Origin: CAKUFA01 sp963618735
Lineage (GTDB): Bacteria > Bacillota > Clostridia > Christensenellales > Aristaeellaceae
Reading direction: 5' to 3'
NCBI GenBank assembly: GCA_963618735.1
Contig: CAVEUM010000004.1
Coordinates: 40,168 to 104,167 of the forward strand
Length of the DNA stretch: 64,000 nucleotides
The notes beneath the pieces were generated by a model. It had not been told where the DNA came from. It saw nothing but the letters and a program-made list of their open reading frames with translations, and made no database searches. Positions 1 to 8,966 of the stretch are shown piece after piece. The position numbers and the translations under genes are program-made. Numbering within the stretch: position 1 is the stretch's first letter; each line of letters opens with the position of its first letter.

Positions 1-2707
1 GTACATCCACCTTTTCGCGCTCGGCGGTTTCACGGGCGGAAGCATCGGGACGGATGTTGAAGCCAATGATGATAGCATTGAAGGCGGCGGCCAGGTTCAC
101 ATCGTCCTTGGTGATGGCGCCTGCGCCAGAGTGGAGCACGCGAACCTTCACTTCGTCGTTGGACAGCTTCTCCATGGCCTGCTTCACAGCTTCCACAGAG
201 CCCTGTACGTCTGCCTTGATGATCATGTTCAGGGTGGTCACCTTGCCAGCCTCGATGGTGGAGAACAGGTTCTCCATGCTCATCTTCGCCATGGTCGCCT
301 CACGGGATGCCTTCAACTTGTCGCGGCGCTCCTGTGCAACCTGACGGCTCAGGTGATCGTCGCCTACAGCGATGAGCTCATCGCCGGCAGCGGGCACATC
401 ATCAAAGCCCATGATCTCCACAGGCATGGACGGACCAGCCTCGGACACTCTCTCGCCGCGGTCATTAATCAGGGCACGCACACGGCCAGAAGCCATGCCG
501 GCGATGATATTGTCACCCACATGCAGGGTACCATTCTGGAGCAGCACCGTAGCCAGAGGGCCGCGAGCCTTGTCCAGCTTGGCTTCGATAATCACGCCAC
601 GGCCAAGACGATTGGGATTGGCGCGCAGCTGCAGCATGTCCGCCTGCAGAAGGATCATTTCCAGCAGCTCGTCCACGCCATCGCCCGTCAAAGCGCTGAC
701 AGGCACGGTGATGGCATCGCCGCCCCAGTCTTCGCACACAATGCCATACTGGGTCAGATCCTGCTTCACCTTTTCAGGGTTGGCAGCGGGCTTATCCATC
801 TTGTTGATGGCCACAATGATCGGCACATCCGCCGCCTTGGCGTGGTTGATGGACTCAATGGTCTGGGGCATGACGCTATCGTCAGCGGCAACCACCAGCA
901 CGGCGATATCCGTTGCCTGCGTACCACGGGCACGCATGGCCGTGAAAGCCTCGTGGCCAGGGGTATCCAGGAAGGTAATGCTGCGGCCGTCCACATCCAC
1001 GGTGTAAGCACCGATGTGCTGGGTAATGCCGCCGGCTTCGCCAGCCGTCACACGGGACTTGCGGATGTAGTCCAGCAGAGAAGTCTTGCCGTGGTCAACG
1101 TGACCCATAATGGTCACCACCGGCGGACGCGTCTCCAGGTTCTCCTCATCATCATCGAAGTCCTCGGCCACCAGAGCATCCTCGGCGGTCTGCTCGGGCT
1201 TCTTCTCCAGGGTGATGTCAAAGTCAGAGCACACCAGCTGGGCGGTATCGAAGTCAATTTCGCTGTTAATGGTGGCCATGTTGCCCAGCATGAACAGCTT
1301 CTTGATGATCTCACCGGAGGGCTTGCCGATCTTATCGCACAGATCGCGCACGACGATCGTATCGCCGGACATATAGGCATTTTCGATCTTGATCGGCGCC
1401 ATCATCTGCTGAGCAGAAGGCTTCTTAATGCGGGAGCGCTTGCCGCCGCGAATCACATCATCATCATAGCCGTTGAAGTTATCACGCGCCATCTGCTTGC
1501 GGTTGCGGGTTACACGCTCCGGGTCATGCTGGCGAACGTAATTCTTCTTATTGGGATCATAATTGGATACGCGTTCCTTTTCCATGGGAGGCGTAAGTTC
1601 GGGGCCACGGCTGCGGCTCATGCCACCGCCGCGGTTCATGCCGCCCTGGGGACGGTTCTGACCGAATCCACCGCCCTGAGGACGAGCTGCGCCGCCCTGG
1701 GGACGCTGGCCAAAGCCGCCCTGAGGACGAGGCGCACCACCCTGAGCATTGGCAGGGCGGCCAAACTGCTGTCCCCCCTGGGGATTTGCAGGACGGCCAT
1801 ACGGTCCCTGAGGACGAGGCGCGCCAGCCTGCTGTCCATTGGCAGGGCGACCATACGGTCCCTGAGGACGAGGTGCGCCACCCTGTTGTCCATTGGCAGG
1901 ACGACCATACTGTCCCTGAGGACGAGGTGCGCCAGCCTGACCATTGGCAGGACGGCCATACGGCCCCTGAGGACGAGGTGCGCCACCCTGACCATTGGCA
2001 GGACGGGCGGGCATCGGAGGACGGATCACATTCGGTGCCAGGCCAACAGGCTTCTGCACCACCTGATCGCCAGGACGGGAAATAATCTGACCAATGGCCG
2101 GCTTCTTGGGGGCTTCCGCCTTAGGAGCCGTTTCTGCCTTGGTTTCTTCCTTCACCACAGGCTTTGCTTCAGCCTTCGGTGCTTCTGCCTTGGGGGCTTC
2201 TGCCTTCTGATTGGGCTTTGCTTCTGCCTTGGGGGCGTTGTTGTTCGCCTTCGGAGCGTCAGCCTTCTTCTGGACAGGCTTCTGTGTCTGTGCAGCAGGA
2301 GCTTCCTTTCCCTCAGGCTTGGTTTCTGCCTTGGGGGCAGTTTCTACCTTTGCAGGAGTTTCCGCCTTCGGTGCGCTCTTCGTTTCAGCCTTGGGCGCAG
2401 CTGCCTTCGGTGCGCTCTCCGCCTTGCGTGCGGCCGCATCTTCTGCGCGGGCAGCCTCTACAGCAGCCTTCTCGTCCTCATCCAGCATGGTGAAAGCCTT
2501 GGAGTGAGAAGACAGAACCTTCTCCTGCTCCTCACGGCGCTTCTGCGCTGCCCGTTCTTCTTCTTCCTTGTTGAAGCGGCTTTCCATCTTCTTCAAGGAC
2601 TGCATCAGCGTATCAGCGCTCTTGCGCATCTTGTTTGCCTTGCTCAGTACTTCAGACGCGCTTGCCGCCAGTTCTTTGGTAGCTTCCTTCTTGCTCACTC
2701 TCGTCAT
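1..2707 (-). CDS. infB: Translation initiation factor IF-2 (C-terminus beyond window edge)
   Basis: IF-2 is the GTPase that places fMet-tRNA on the 30S subunit and promotes 70S joining. About 902 residues are visible. The N-terminus is basic, then an Ala/Lys/Glu/Pro-rich stretch (about 60-200), then a Gly/Pro/Gln-rich stretch with 17-18 residue repeats (about 222-359). An IF2_N domain lies near 440-490. The GTPase domain starts near 530 with GHVDHGKTSLLD, followed by DTPGHEAF and the NKMD specificity motif. Domain II and the start of domain III follow before the edge. The ATG at 2707 overlaps the TGA of the upstream gene (ATGA), which fixes the start and implies translational coupling. This is the last visible gene of the rimP-nusA operon. 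Identity is certain; only the 3' end is missing. Confidence 0.97.
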   Translation of the reverse strand, partial: MTRVSKKEATKELAASASEVLSKANKMRKSADTLMQSLKKMESRFNKEEEERAAQKRREEQEKVLSSHSKAFTMLDEDEKAAVEAARAEDAAARKAESAPKAAAPKAETKSAPKAETPAKVETAPKAETKPEGKEAPAAQTQKPVQKKADAPKANNNAPKAEAKPNQKAEAPKAEAPKAEAKPVVKEETKAETAPKAEAPKKPAIGQIISRPGDQVVQKPVGLAPNVIRPPMPARPANGQGGAPRPQGPYGRPANGQAGAPRPQGQYGRPANGQQGGAPRPQGPYGRPANGQQAGAPRPQGPYGRPANPQGGQQFGRPANAQGGAPRPQGGFGQRPQGGAARPQGGGFGQNRPQGGMNRGGGMSRSRGPELTPPMEKERVSNYDPNKKNYVRQHDPERVTRNRKQMARDNFNGYDDDVIRGGKRSRIKKPSAQQMMAPIKIENAYMSGDTIVVRDLCDKIGKPSGEIIKKLFMLGNMATINSEIDFDTAQLVCSDFDITLEKKPEQTAEDALVAEDFDDDEENLETRPPVVTIMGHVDHGKTSLLDYIRKSRVTAGEAGGITQHIGAYTVDVDGRSITFLDTPGHEAFTAMRARGTQATDIAVLVVAADDSVMPQTIESINHAKAADVPIIVAINKMDKPAANPEKVKQDLTQYGIVCEDWGGDAITVPVSALTGDGVDELLEMILLQADMLQLRANPNRLGRGVIIEAKLDKARGPLATVLLQNGTLHVGDNIIAGMASGRVRALINDRGERVSEAGPSMPVEIMGFDDVPAAGDELIAVGDDHLSRQVAQERRDKLKASREATMAKMSMENLFSTIEAGKVTTLNMIIKADVQGSVEAVKQAMEKLSNDEVKVRVLHSGAGAITKDDVNLAAAFNAIIIGFNIRPDASARETAEREKVDV
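1630..2040 (-). repeat. In-gene tandem repeat coding for Gly/Pro/Gln-rich segment of IF-2
   Basis: Four clear copies of a 51-54 bp unit start near 1797, 1851, 1905 and 1956 on the plus strand. The encoded unit is of the type GRPANGQxxGAPRPQGPY. Degenerate copies extend toward 1650. The unit length is a multiple of three, so copy number changes keep the frame. It lies in the poorly conserved linker before the IF2_N domain. Confidence 0.85.
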
Positions 2708-3063
2708 TCGACGCTTGCACCCCCGCAATGAATTTCCATATTAATCTGATGAACTTCAGGGGCTTCTTCCCCTGAAAGGGACCGGATTTGATCTGCCAGG
2801 CCACCAGGCGCCACAATCATGGCAACGCCGGTTCTGCCTGTGGCCTCCTGCAGGAGACCCTTCGGCACACGCACCAGCGGAACCCCGTGGTACGCACATG
2901 CTGATTCATACTTTTGCCGTGTGCCTTCGGATGCGGATGCATCCAGCACCACGATGCCTGCCTTCTGTGTGCGGATGGCCTGCAAACAGCCGTCCATACC
3001 GAAGGTTGCCTGTCTGGCTCGCACGCACAAGCCCATTAAACCTCGAAGCTTATTCTCGTCCAC
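2704..3063 (-). CDS. ylxQ: Ribosomal L7Ae/L30e-family protein YlxQ
   Basis: A 119-residue protein of the L7Ae/L30e fold that binds kink-turn RNA. The LRGLMGLCVRARQATFG start and the central IVVLDASASEGTRQKYESAC segment are typical of the YlxQ group, which sits between ylxR and infB in many Bacillota. Its precise cellular job is not settled in the family. It begins 5 nt after the end of ylxR, and its stop overlaps the infB start. Length is slightly above the usual 100 residues. Confidence 0.88.
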   Translation of the reverse strand: MDENKLRGLMGLCVRARQATFGMDGCLQAIRTQKAGIVVLDASASEGTRQKYESACAYHGVPLVRVPKGLLQEATGRTGVAMIVAPGGLADQIRSLSGEEAPEVHQINMEIHCGGASVE

Positions 3064-3068
3064 GCTGC

Positions 3069-3356
3069 TTACTCCTCTTGAGAAGTAGCAGGCAGATGAC
3101 TCAGCTCCTGCTGCAGCTGCTCAGCCACTTCTTCTGTGAGCTGCACTTCCAGCTGACGTTCCAGCTGATGCTGCTTAATAGCCCGTTGCAGGCACGCCGC
3201 ATTGCGGCACACATAGGCACCGCGTCCCGGCTTCTTCCCCACCGGGTCCATGGAAACGGACCCGTCAGGAGCGCGCACAACGCGAATCAGCTCGCGTTTG
3301 GGCTTCATTTCCCGGCATCCCACACACATGCGCATGGGAATTTTCTTTGGCTTCAT
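3069..3356 (-). CDS. ylxR: YlxR/RnpM family RNA-binding protein (DUF448)
   Basis: A 95-residue member of the YlxR family. It has the diagnostic RMCVGCREMKPKREL start and the GRGAYVC motif near residue 45, plus a basic middle. B. subtilis YlxR (RnpM) binds and modulates RNase P, as far as I recall; that function is taken from the family and not seen here. The tail after residue 60 is Gln/Glu-rich. It lies 32 bp after nusA in the canonical operon order, preceded by a good ribosome binding site (GGAGGG). Confidence 0.9.
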   Translation of the reverse strand: MKPKKIPMRMCVGCREMKPKRELIRVVRAPDGSVSMDPVGKKPGRGAYVCRNAACLQRAIKQHQLERQLEVQLTEEVAEQLQQELSHLPATSQEE

Positions 3357-3388
3357 CCGGCCGGTTCCCTCCTACCCTTCTGGGGTTA

Positions 3389-4594
3389 TTACAGTGTATC
3401 GTCATCCTCGGATGCTGCTTCCGTTGCCTCAGGCATCTCATAGGATGTAAAGGCATCATCCAGCATCACAGGCGTTTCGGGCATTTCTGCCATGTCGGAC
3501 ATTTCAGCGGCCTGGGACTGGGACTTGATGTCAATCTTCCAGCCAGTCAATCGAGCGGCCAGACGGGCATTCTGTCCTTCCTTGCCGATGGCCAGAGACA
3601 GCTGATTATCCGGCACCACCACGCGGCAGGACTTTTCGTTTTCCGCCGTGTAAACGCTGAGCACGTGAGCAGGATTCAGGGCGTTCGCCACAAACTCAGC
3701 AGGATCGTTGGACCACTTGATGATGTCGATCTTTTCGCCCTTCAGTTCGGCCACCACACGATCCACACGACCGCCGCGCTGACCAACGCATGCGCCTACG
3801 GGATCAATCATGATGTCAGAAGAGGAAACAGCCATCTTCGTACGGCTGCCTGCCTCACGGGCGATGGACTTGATGGTCACCACGCCGGCAGCGATTTCAG
3901 GCACTTCCATCTCAAACAGGCGCTTGACCAGGTTGGGATGGGTGCGGCTCACGCGAACCTGAGGTGCATGGGCAGGAGTTGCGCTGCTGCGATTCACCTG
4001 CAGGACGTAAACCTTGATATGGTCATCATCATGCAGCTCTTCGCCGGGGATGCAGTCATCCTTTTCCAGAATGCCCTCGGTGCGGCCCAGCTCCACGTAG
4101 ATCTTTTCCTGCTCTACGCGCTGCACAACAGCAGTCAGGATTTCATTTTCCTTCTCGATGTACTCATCGTAGATCTTACCGCGTTCTGCCTCGCGAATGC
4201 GCTGCATAATGACCTGCTTGGCCGTCTGTGCAGCCACGCGGAGGAAGCCGTTAGGGGTCACATCCACTTCAGCGATGTCGCCCATCTGGTAGCCGTTGTT
4301 CAGCTTCTGGGCGTCCTCCAGGCTAATCTGGTTGCCATCGTCCTCCACCTCGGGGACAATCAGCTTGCGAGCGTACACATGTGCCACGCCATCGTTGCGG
4401 TTCACCACCACAGCCAGATTGGCAGGCACAGGTTCGCCCTTGGTGAGGTTCTTGCGATAAGCGGCCTTCAGTGCTTCTTCAATAGCGCCGAAAAGCAGCT
4501 CCTCACTGATATCCTTCTCCTTGGCCAGGGCCTTGATAGCCTCGATAATTTCAGACTTCTGAGGCTTGTCATTCTTTACGGTAGCCTTCTTCAT
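3389..4594 (-). CDS. nusA: Transcription termination/antitermination factor NusA
   Basis: NusA binds RNA polymerase and nascent RNA and controls pausing, termination and antitermination. The 401-residue protein has the N-terminal polymerase-binding domain, an S1 domain (IYVELGRTEGILEKDDCIPG region) and two KH domains. KH1 carries VGQRGGR and KH2 carries AIGKEGQNARLAARLTG. It ends with a short acidic tail instead of the proteobacterial AR repeats, as in other Bacillota. The start MKKATVK at 4594 is preceded by AGGAGG at 7 nt; a longer reading upstream to 4621 has no better site. It follows rimP by 27 bp. Confidence 0.96.
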   Translation of the reverse strand: MKKATVKNDKPQKSEIIEAIKALAKEKDISEELLFGAIEEALKAAYRKNLTKGEPVPANLAVVVNRNDGVAHVYARKLIVPEVEDDGNQISLEDAQKLNNGYQMGDIAEVDVTPNGFLRVAAQTAKQVIMQRIREAERGKIYDEYIEKENEILTAVVQRVEQEKIYVELGRTEGILEKDDCIPGEELHDDDHIKVYVLQVNRSSATPAHAPQVRVSRTHPNLVKRLFEMEVPEIAAGVVTIKSIAREAGSRTKMAVSSSDIMIDPVGACVGQRGGRVDRVVAELKGEKIDIIKWSNDPAEFVANALNPAHVLSVYTAENEKSCRVVVPDNQLSLAIGKEGQNARLAARLTGWKIDIKSQSQAAEMSDMAEMPETPVMLDDAFTSYEMPEATEAASEDDDTL

Positions 4595-4621
4595 GTTATA
4601 TCCTCCTGACCTGTTCTTCAC

Positions 4622-5101
4622 TTATTCAGAGAGATCAACGCTTTCCACGCCTTCCATGTCCACCACAGGTTTTACCAGTGCGGCGGCCTTGCGCGGAATA
4701 CGCTTTTCTCCTGCAGGGGTGTCCAGCACGATTTCGCCGTTTTCCAGCCCTGCCAGAATCCCCGTTACAATCTTCTGACCATCCATGGCCTTGAAAAGCT
4801 TTACTTCAATTTCGCTGCCCAGAGCGCGCTCAAAGTCACGATCCTTCTTCAGCGGACGATCCACGCCCGGAGAAGACACCTCCAGGAAATCATAATCGTA
4901 GCTTTCCAGCAGAGGCTGAATGGCGCGATGATAATTCTCACAGTCGTCCAGGCTGATGCCTTCCGGCTTATCGATGTAGATGCGCAGATACTTGCCCGCG
5001 CCTTCCTTATCAAGGCACACATCCACCAGCTCAAAGCCCAGCTGTTCAGCCAGTCGTTTGCACTTAGGTTCCACCACCGCAGTCAATTCTGCCTTGGCCA
5101 T
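4622..5101 (-). CDS. rimP: Ribosome maturation factor RimP
   Basis: RimP is needed for maturation of the 30S subunit. The 159-residue protein has the N-terminal domain with GLD-like ELVDVCLDKEG and YLRIYIDKPEGISLDDCE, the SSPGVDRPLKKDRDFERALG motif near residue 78, and a C-terminal SH3-like domain. Length matches the family. It is the first gene of the rimP-nusA-ylxR-ylxQ-infB operon and is preceded by a long untranslated leader. Confidence 0.95.
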   Translation of the reverse strand: MAKAELTAVVEPKCKRLAEQLGFELVDVCLDKEGAGKYLRIYIDKPEGISLDDCENYHRAIQPLLESYDYDFLEVSSPGVDRPLKKDRDFERALGSEIEVKLFKAMDGQKIVTGILAGLENGEIVLDTPAGEKRIPRKAAALVKPVVDMEGVESVDLSE

Positions 5102-5350
5102 GTTTGTTCTTCACCTCATTTATTTTCCTGAATTTTCCTCTTAACAACAGAAAAGAGGGACATAGCCTGCCTCTCAGACTGTCAACAGGGGCACGTGACC
5201 CCCATCGTCGAGCCATAAAGTGCTCGAAAGTCCTCGCTGCAGTGTCCGCTCTTTTACGTTGAACCCTTCTTTCATGGCAGGAGCGACCGAAGCCGCACGT
5301 GCCGTATCATCCCATCCTTTATGTGAAGGACAGGCAGGAAAACTCACACA
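5102..5350 (-). ncRNA. Candidate structured leader of the rimP-nusA-infB operon
   Basis: About 250 nt separate the likely transcription start (near 5350) from the rimP ATG. On the minus strand this stretch holds three hairpins: TCGAGC/GCTCGA (5208-5227), a GGGG/CCCC stem around CACGTG (5188-5203) and AGAGG/CCTCT followed by TTTT (5150-5174), which resembles a weak terminator. No coding potential stands out. Regulation of this operon by its own leader is inference. Confidence 0.4.
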
Positions 5351-5356
5351 CATGGC

Positions 5357-5385
5357 AGTATACCACAGCTTTTCGCGGAATACAA
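5357..5385 (-). promoter_or_regulatory. Probable sigma-A promoter of the rimP operon
   Basis: On the minus strand TTGTAT (5380-5385), a 17-bp spacer and TATACT (5357-5362). It lies upstream of the leader and is divergent from the radical SAM promoter. Confidence 0.6.
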
Positions 5386-5410
5386 GCATTTCCCCACATT
5401 TTTCTTTTTC

Positions 5411-5439
5411 TTGCCGATCACGTTCTCCCGTGGTACAAT
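5411..5439 (+). promoter_or_regulatory. Sigma-A promoter of the radical SAM gene
   Basis: TTGCCG (5411-5416), a 17-bp spacer and TACAAT (5434-5439), 40 bp before the start codon. Confidence 0.75.
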
Positions 5440-5478
5440 AGTTTCTATTCAAACAGTTCAGAAAGGTCGATTGCTTTG

Positions 5479-6360
5479 ATGGATGCCTGTACTCTTTGCC
5501 CCAGGCAGTGCCATGCCTCACGCTCCGCTGAGGAGGGTCATGGCTTTTGCCGTCTTCCTGAAACAATGCTCATCGCGCGTATTGCGCCGCATCTGTGGGA
5601 AGAACCACCCATCAGCGGCAAGCGCGGCACGGGAGCGATTTTCTTCAGCGGCTGCACGCTCCGCTGTGTGTATTGCCAGAATGCGGACATCAGTCATCGC
5701 AACGCAGGTCGTCCCTTCACGCCTGAGGCACTGGCAGATTCCATGCGCCGCCTTGTGGATATGGGCATGGAGACCATCAGCTTCATCACTGCCACGCCCT
5801 ATATTCCACAAATTCTCCACGCGCTGGAGATTTATCGTCCCCCTGTGCCGCTGGTTTGGAACACATCAGGTTACGAAACCGTAGAATCCCTGCAGATGCT
5901 GGACGGTGTCATGGATGTCTATCTGCCCGACCTGAAGCATTATTCCGCGCAAATGGGCAAGCTGTGTGCCCAGGCAGCAGACTACTTTTCCGTCACCAGC
6001 CTTGCCATTGCGGAAATGGTGCGGCAGACAGGCTTGCCAACGTATGATGAAAACGGCATCATGCAGCGCGGGACGCTGATTCGTCACCTGATTCTCCCCG
6101 GATGCACCACCGAGAGCTGTTCTCTGCTGGACTGGGTGCACGATGCCCTTCCTGCAGGCGTTCCCGTGAGCCTGATGCGGCAGTATATCCCCTGCAACAA
6201 TGTGACCATTCCGGGGCTCACCCGTCCCATCACCAACCGCGAGTATCACCGTGTTCGTGACCATATGCTATCTCTGGGGCTTCCCGGCTATTTGCAGGAG
6301 CCTGAGTCCGCCTCAACGGATTTTGTTCCCGTCTTCTGCCAGGATGAAAGCTTTGTGTGA
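5479..6360 (+). CDS. Radical SAM protein, PflX-type (pyruvate formate-lyase activase-like)
   Basis: A 293-residue radical SAM protein of the PflX group (COG1313). The N-terminus has CTLCPRQC and a later Gly-rich GHGFC, a cysteine set typical of this group. The radical SAM cluster motif CTLRCVYC is near residue 58, in SGCTLRCVYCQN. Members resemble glycyl-radical enzyme activases, but their target is unknown. The ATG at 5479 is chosen because it lies 40 bp after a good promoter and begins at the first conserved residues. It is a single-gene unit that ends in a strong terminator. Confidence 0.85.
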   Translation: MDACTLCPRQCHASRSAEEGHGFCRLPETMLIARIAPHLWEEPPISGKRGTGAIFFSGCTLRCVYCQNADISHRNAGRPFTPEALADSMRRLVDMGMETISFITATPYIPQILHALEIYRPPVPLVWNTSGYETVESLQMLDGVMDVYLPDLKHYSAQMGKLCAQAADYFSVTSLAIAEMVRQTGLPTYDENGIMQRGTLIRHLILPGCTTESCSLLDWVHDALPAGVPVSLMRQYIPCNNVTIPGLTRPITNREYHRVRDHMLSLGLPGYLQEPESASTDFVPVFCQDESFV

Positions 6361-6374
6361 ACATTGCCATCAAT

Positions 6375-6409
6375 AAAACGGACGAGCCGTCACAAGCCCG
6401 TCCGTTTTT
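6375..6409. terminator. Bidirectional intrinsic terminator
   Basis: A GC-rich stem (AACGGACGRGC paired with GCCCGTCCGTT) flanked by A-run and T-run. It serves the radical SAM gene on the plus strand and the HEAT-like gene on the minus strand. Confidence 0.9.
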
Positions 6410-6414
6410 GCTAT

Positions 6415-7242
6415 TTACTGATCCGTGCCAAAGAGCGCTTCGTAGGTGGGATCATTGTCGAATTCCCGTTCAGGTGCCGTGCCGCCCAGCTCCTCAATGG
6501 CGTTGCGAATCTCAATAAAATCGAGATACATCACATCGTCGTCCTTGGCTGCGGCCATCAAGTCAGGCAATGCGCGGTCATCTCCCAGCTTCGCCAGATA
6601 GCTGGAAAACAGAGCACGGCGCTTGGGATTTTCCTTGAACAGCTTCAATGCCAGCTGAAACACCTGCTCATTGCCGGGATAATTGGCCAGTACATCCAGC
6701 AGAGCTTCCTGTCCTGCGGCGTTAGCCTTGGGCAGTGCTTCCAGCATGGGCTGAACAGCAGAACGTCCCATTTCGCTCAAGGACTCCAGCGCGTTATCGC
6801 ACAATTCGTCCCGATCCTTGCGGTTCATCTGCCAGGCGATGTAGAGCATCTTCGGCTGATCCGATCCCATTTCCCGAAGGAGACCCACAGCGATCATCTT
6901 GGCTTCTTCAGAGGTCAAATCGTCCTTCAGCAGGGCAACCAGACGCTTTTCGCAGGGCTTGCCAACCGCCTGAATCTGCTCCAGCAGAAGATCCGGCACA
7001 GCAATGCCCTTATCGCAGTATTCGTTCATCCAGTCCACCAGATCCTTCGCATCCTCGAACTGGGTGAAATACGCACCGGGCGTCACGCCCTGCAGCCAGC
7101 TGGCAGGCGTATTCAGGAAGGTCATGTACACATTGGGCATGTCCTCTTCCATCTCATCGTAGTTGCGATAATCCTTCGTGTGCTCCTTCATCCACTGAGC
7201 CGTATAATCCGCAAAATGCGCGTCAAAATCGATGCACTTCAT
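6415..7242 (-). CDS. Uncharacterised HEAT-repeat-like protein
   Basis: A 275-residue soluble protein that I cannot assign. Residues 90-235 consist of paired helices with repeating LL..MG, AL..L.EMG and LA.LGDDRALPDL patterns, suggesting HEAT/PBS-lyase-like repeats, often used for protein binding. There is no signal peptide or membrane segment. The start at 7242 has GGAGG at 7 nt. It follows hslO by 15 bp and is the last gene of a methyltransferase-hslO unit, ending at the shared terminator. Confidence 0.6.
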   Translation of the reverse strand: MKCIDFDAHFADYTAQWMKEHTKDYRNYDEMEEDMPNVYMTFLNTPASWLQGVTPGAYFTQFEDAKDLVDWMNEYCDKGIAVPDLLLEQIQAVGKPCEKRLVALLKDDLTSEEAKMIAVGLLREMGSDQPKMLYIAWQMNRKDRDELCDNALESLSEMGRSAVQPMLEALPKANAAGQEALLDVLANYPGNEQVFQLALKLFKENPKRRALFSSYLAKLGDDRALPDLMAAAKDDDVMYLDFIEIRNAIEELGGTAPEREFDNDPTYEALFGTDQ

Positions 7243-7257
7243 CGTTTCATCCTCCTA

Positions 7258-8151
7258 TTAAGGGCGGGTTGCCTTTTCCAGCAGCTGCTTCAAATCCTCG
7301 GTGGTAAAGCGGTACTGACCATGGCAGAAATGGCAGGTCAGTTCGGCGCCCTCATCCTCATCAATGAGTGTCTGCAATTCCTTGCCGCCCAGAGAAATCA
7401 GTGCCTTCTCCATCTTTTCCCGACCGCATGCGCAATGCCAGCGCACAGGCTGTTCTTCCAGCAACACAGGTTCCAGGCCGCGGAACCAGTCTTCCGTCAG
7501 CTGCTCCATGCCGGCCATGGTCATTTCACGGGAAATATCCGCGAACATGGGACTGCGGAGCTCCAGGGCGCTCAGGGTTTCCTCAGAGCATCCGGGCAGA
7601 GGCTGAATCAGCAGTCCGCCAGCCTTCAGCACCTTGGTGCCGCTGACCAGTACGCCCAGTGCCACCAGGCTCGGCTGCTGTTCACTGGTGGTAAAGTAAT
7701 TGGCAAAATCAATGCCCAATTCGCCGCTCACCAGCTGGCACTGGCCAATGTAGGGTTCCCGCATGCCCAGATCCTTCACCACGCTCATGCGTCCATGATG
7801 ACCGACTGCGCCGCCCACGTCCAGCTTGCCGTCCGCACGCAGCGGAAGCTCCACCTGAGGATCATCTGCGCAGGCCTTCACATTGCCATGGTTGGCCACA
7901 GCCACCAGCGTGCCCATAGGGCCATCGCCCTTGATGGTCACGGTAACGGATTCATCCGCGCCCTTCATCATCACGCCCAGCATGGCGGTGCCCGTCATCA
8001 ATCGTCCCAAAGCTGCAGTGCACACGGGGGTGGCATTGTGAATATCCGCCGCATGCTGCACCATATCCGTTGTTTCCAGGAAAAGCACCCGTGCCTGACC
8101 ATCCATCAGGGTCATGTGCAGTACGCGGTCTCCTGTAAGTTTTGTCTTCAT
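7258..8151 (-). CDS. hslO: Redox-regulated holdase chaperone Hsp33
   Basis: Hsp33 protects unfolded proteins during oxidative stress and is switched on by oxidation of its zinc site. The 297-residue protein has the family core (GTLVAVANHGNVKACADDP, YFTTSEQQPSLVALGVLV) and the C-terminal zinc ligands as CxC near residue 240 and CHFC near residue 272. Length is normal. It begins 2 bp after the end of the methyltransferase gene, so the two are probably co-translated. Confidence 0.95.
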   Translation of the reverse strand: MKTKLTGDRVLHMTLMDGQARVLFLETTDMVQHAADIHNATPVCTAALGRLMTGTAMLGVMMKGADESVTVTIKGDGPMGTLVAVANHGNVKACADDPQVELPLRADGKLDVGGAVGHHGRMSVVKDLGMREPYIGQCQLVSGELGIDFANYFTTSEQQPSLVALGVLVSGTKVLKAGGLLIQPLPGCSEETLSALELRSPMFADISREMTMAGMEQLTEDWFRGLEPVLLEEQPVRWHCACGREKMEKALISLGGKELQTLIDEDEGAELTCHFCHGQYRFTTEDLKQLLEKATRP

Positions 8152-8153
8152 CT

Positions 8154-8930
8154 TTATTGCCTGCCTTCCTGTGCCATTCCTTCAGGATCCAGTCGGCGCA
8201 TAGCTGCAAAGTGCCAGCGCTGCTCGTTTTCTCTGGGCTGCTCCATGCGGCGGTTGCCGAAAACCATGGTGCGGTCAAAGCCCGCCTGCTGCATCAGTTC
8301 CATCAGGTGCTTCGCCTCATGGGCATGCTGTTTCTGTTCCTCGTCAATGCGCTTGTAGAGGCCGTCCTCCTGCTTCACAAAGATGCACAGGTGCATATCT
8401 ACCTGCTGATTCTTCTCCGAATAGGAATTTTGCCACAGGTAGGTGATATTTTCCGTGTCATCGCAGATAATCTGATTGCCCAGCGCATTTTTGAGCTTGT
8501 AAGGCGTTGATACATCAAAGAACAAACCGCCGCCGGGACGAAGGGCATTGTACGCCGCTCGGAAGAACTCCAACAGATCCTCATCCGTGTGCAGGTAATT
8601 CACACCATCGCAGGTGGCCAGCACCGCATCCATGGGGCGATGCAGGTGCAGTTTCCGCATGTCCTGCCGCACGAAAGGAATGGCAGCCCCTGCCTCGCGT
8701 GCCTTCTGTGCCGCGCGCCAGAGCATATCCTGGCTCATATCCACACCAGTTACGTGGAAGCCCCGCTTCTGCAGAGGAATGGTCAAGCTGCCCGTGCCGC
8801 AGGCGCACTCGCAAATTTTCCCCGAGCGAATCCCGAAAGCAGCCATCATCCTTACGTAAAAGTCGGCCCATTCGTCATACTTAACGTCAGCCATCAGTTC
8901 ATCGTAGACTTCCGCAAATCCAGTGTACAT
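8154..8930 (-). CDS. Class I SAM-dependent methyltransferase
   Basis: A 258-residue Rossmann-fold methyltransferase. Motif I is ECACGTGSLTIPL near residue 40, then GVDMSQDML for the ribose-binding acid and FVRQDMRKL. Substrate is unknown; the family includes many small-molecule and tRNA enzymes. The start at 8930 follows a GGGAGAA site. It lies between the YesL-like gene (36 bp upstream) and hslO (2 bp downstream). Confidence 0.8.
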   Translation of the reverse strand: MYTGFAEVYDELMADVKYDEWADFYVRMMAAFGIRSGKICECACGTGSLTIPLQKRGFHVTGVDMSQDMLWRAAQKAREAGAAIPFVRQDMRKLHLHRPMDAVLATCDGVNYLHTDEDLLEFFRAAYNALRPGGGLFFDVSTPYKLKNALGNQIICDDTENITYLWQNSYSEKNQQVDMHLCIFVKQEDGLYKRIDEEQKQHAHEAKHLMELMQQAGFDRTMVFGNRRMEQPRENEQRWHFAAMRRLDPEGMAQEGRQ

Positions 8931-8966
8931 ACGGTTCTCCCTATCAACACATTATTCTCTGAAGGT

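Noticed and set aside
131..2731. An 866-codon open frame on the plus strand
   Set aside because: It lies wholly opposite infB. The minus frame has clear IF-2 motifs, while this frame is low-complexity and has no ribosome site.
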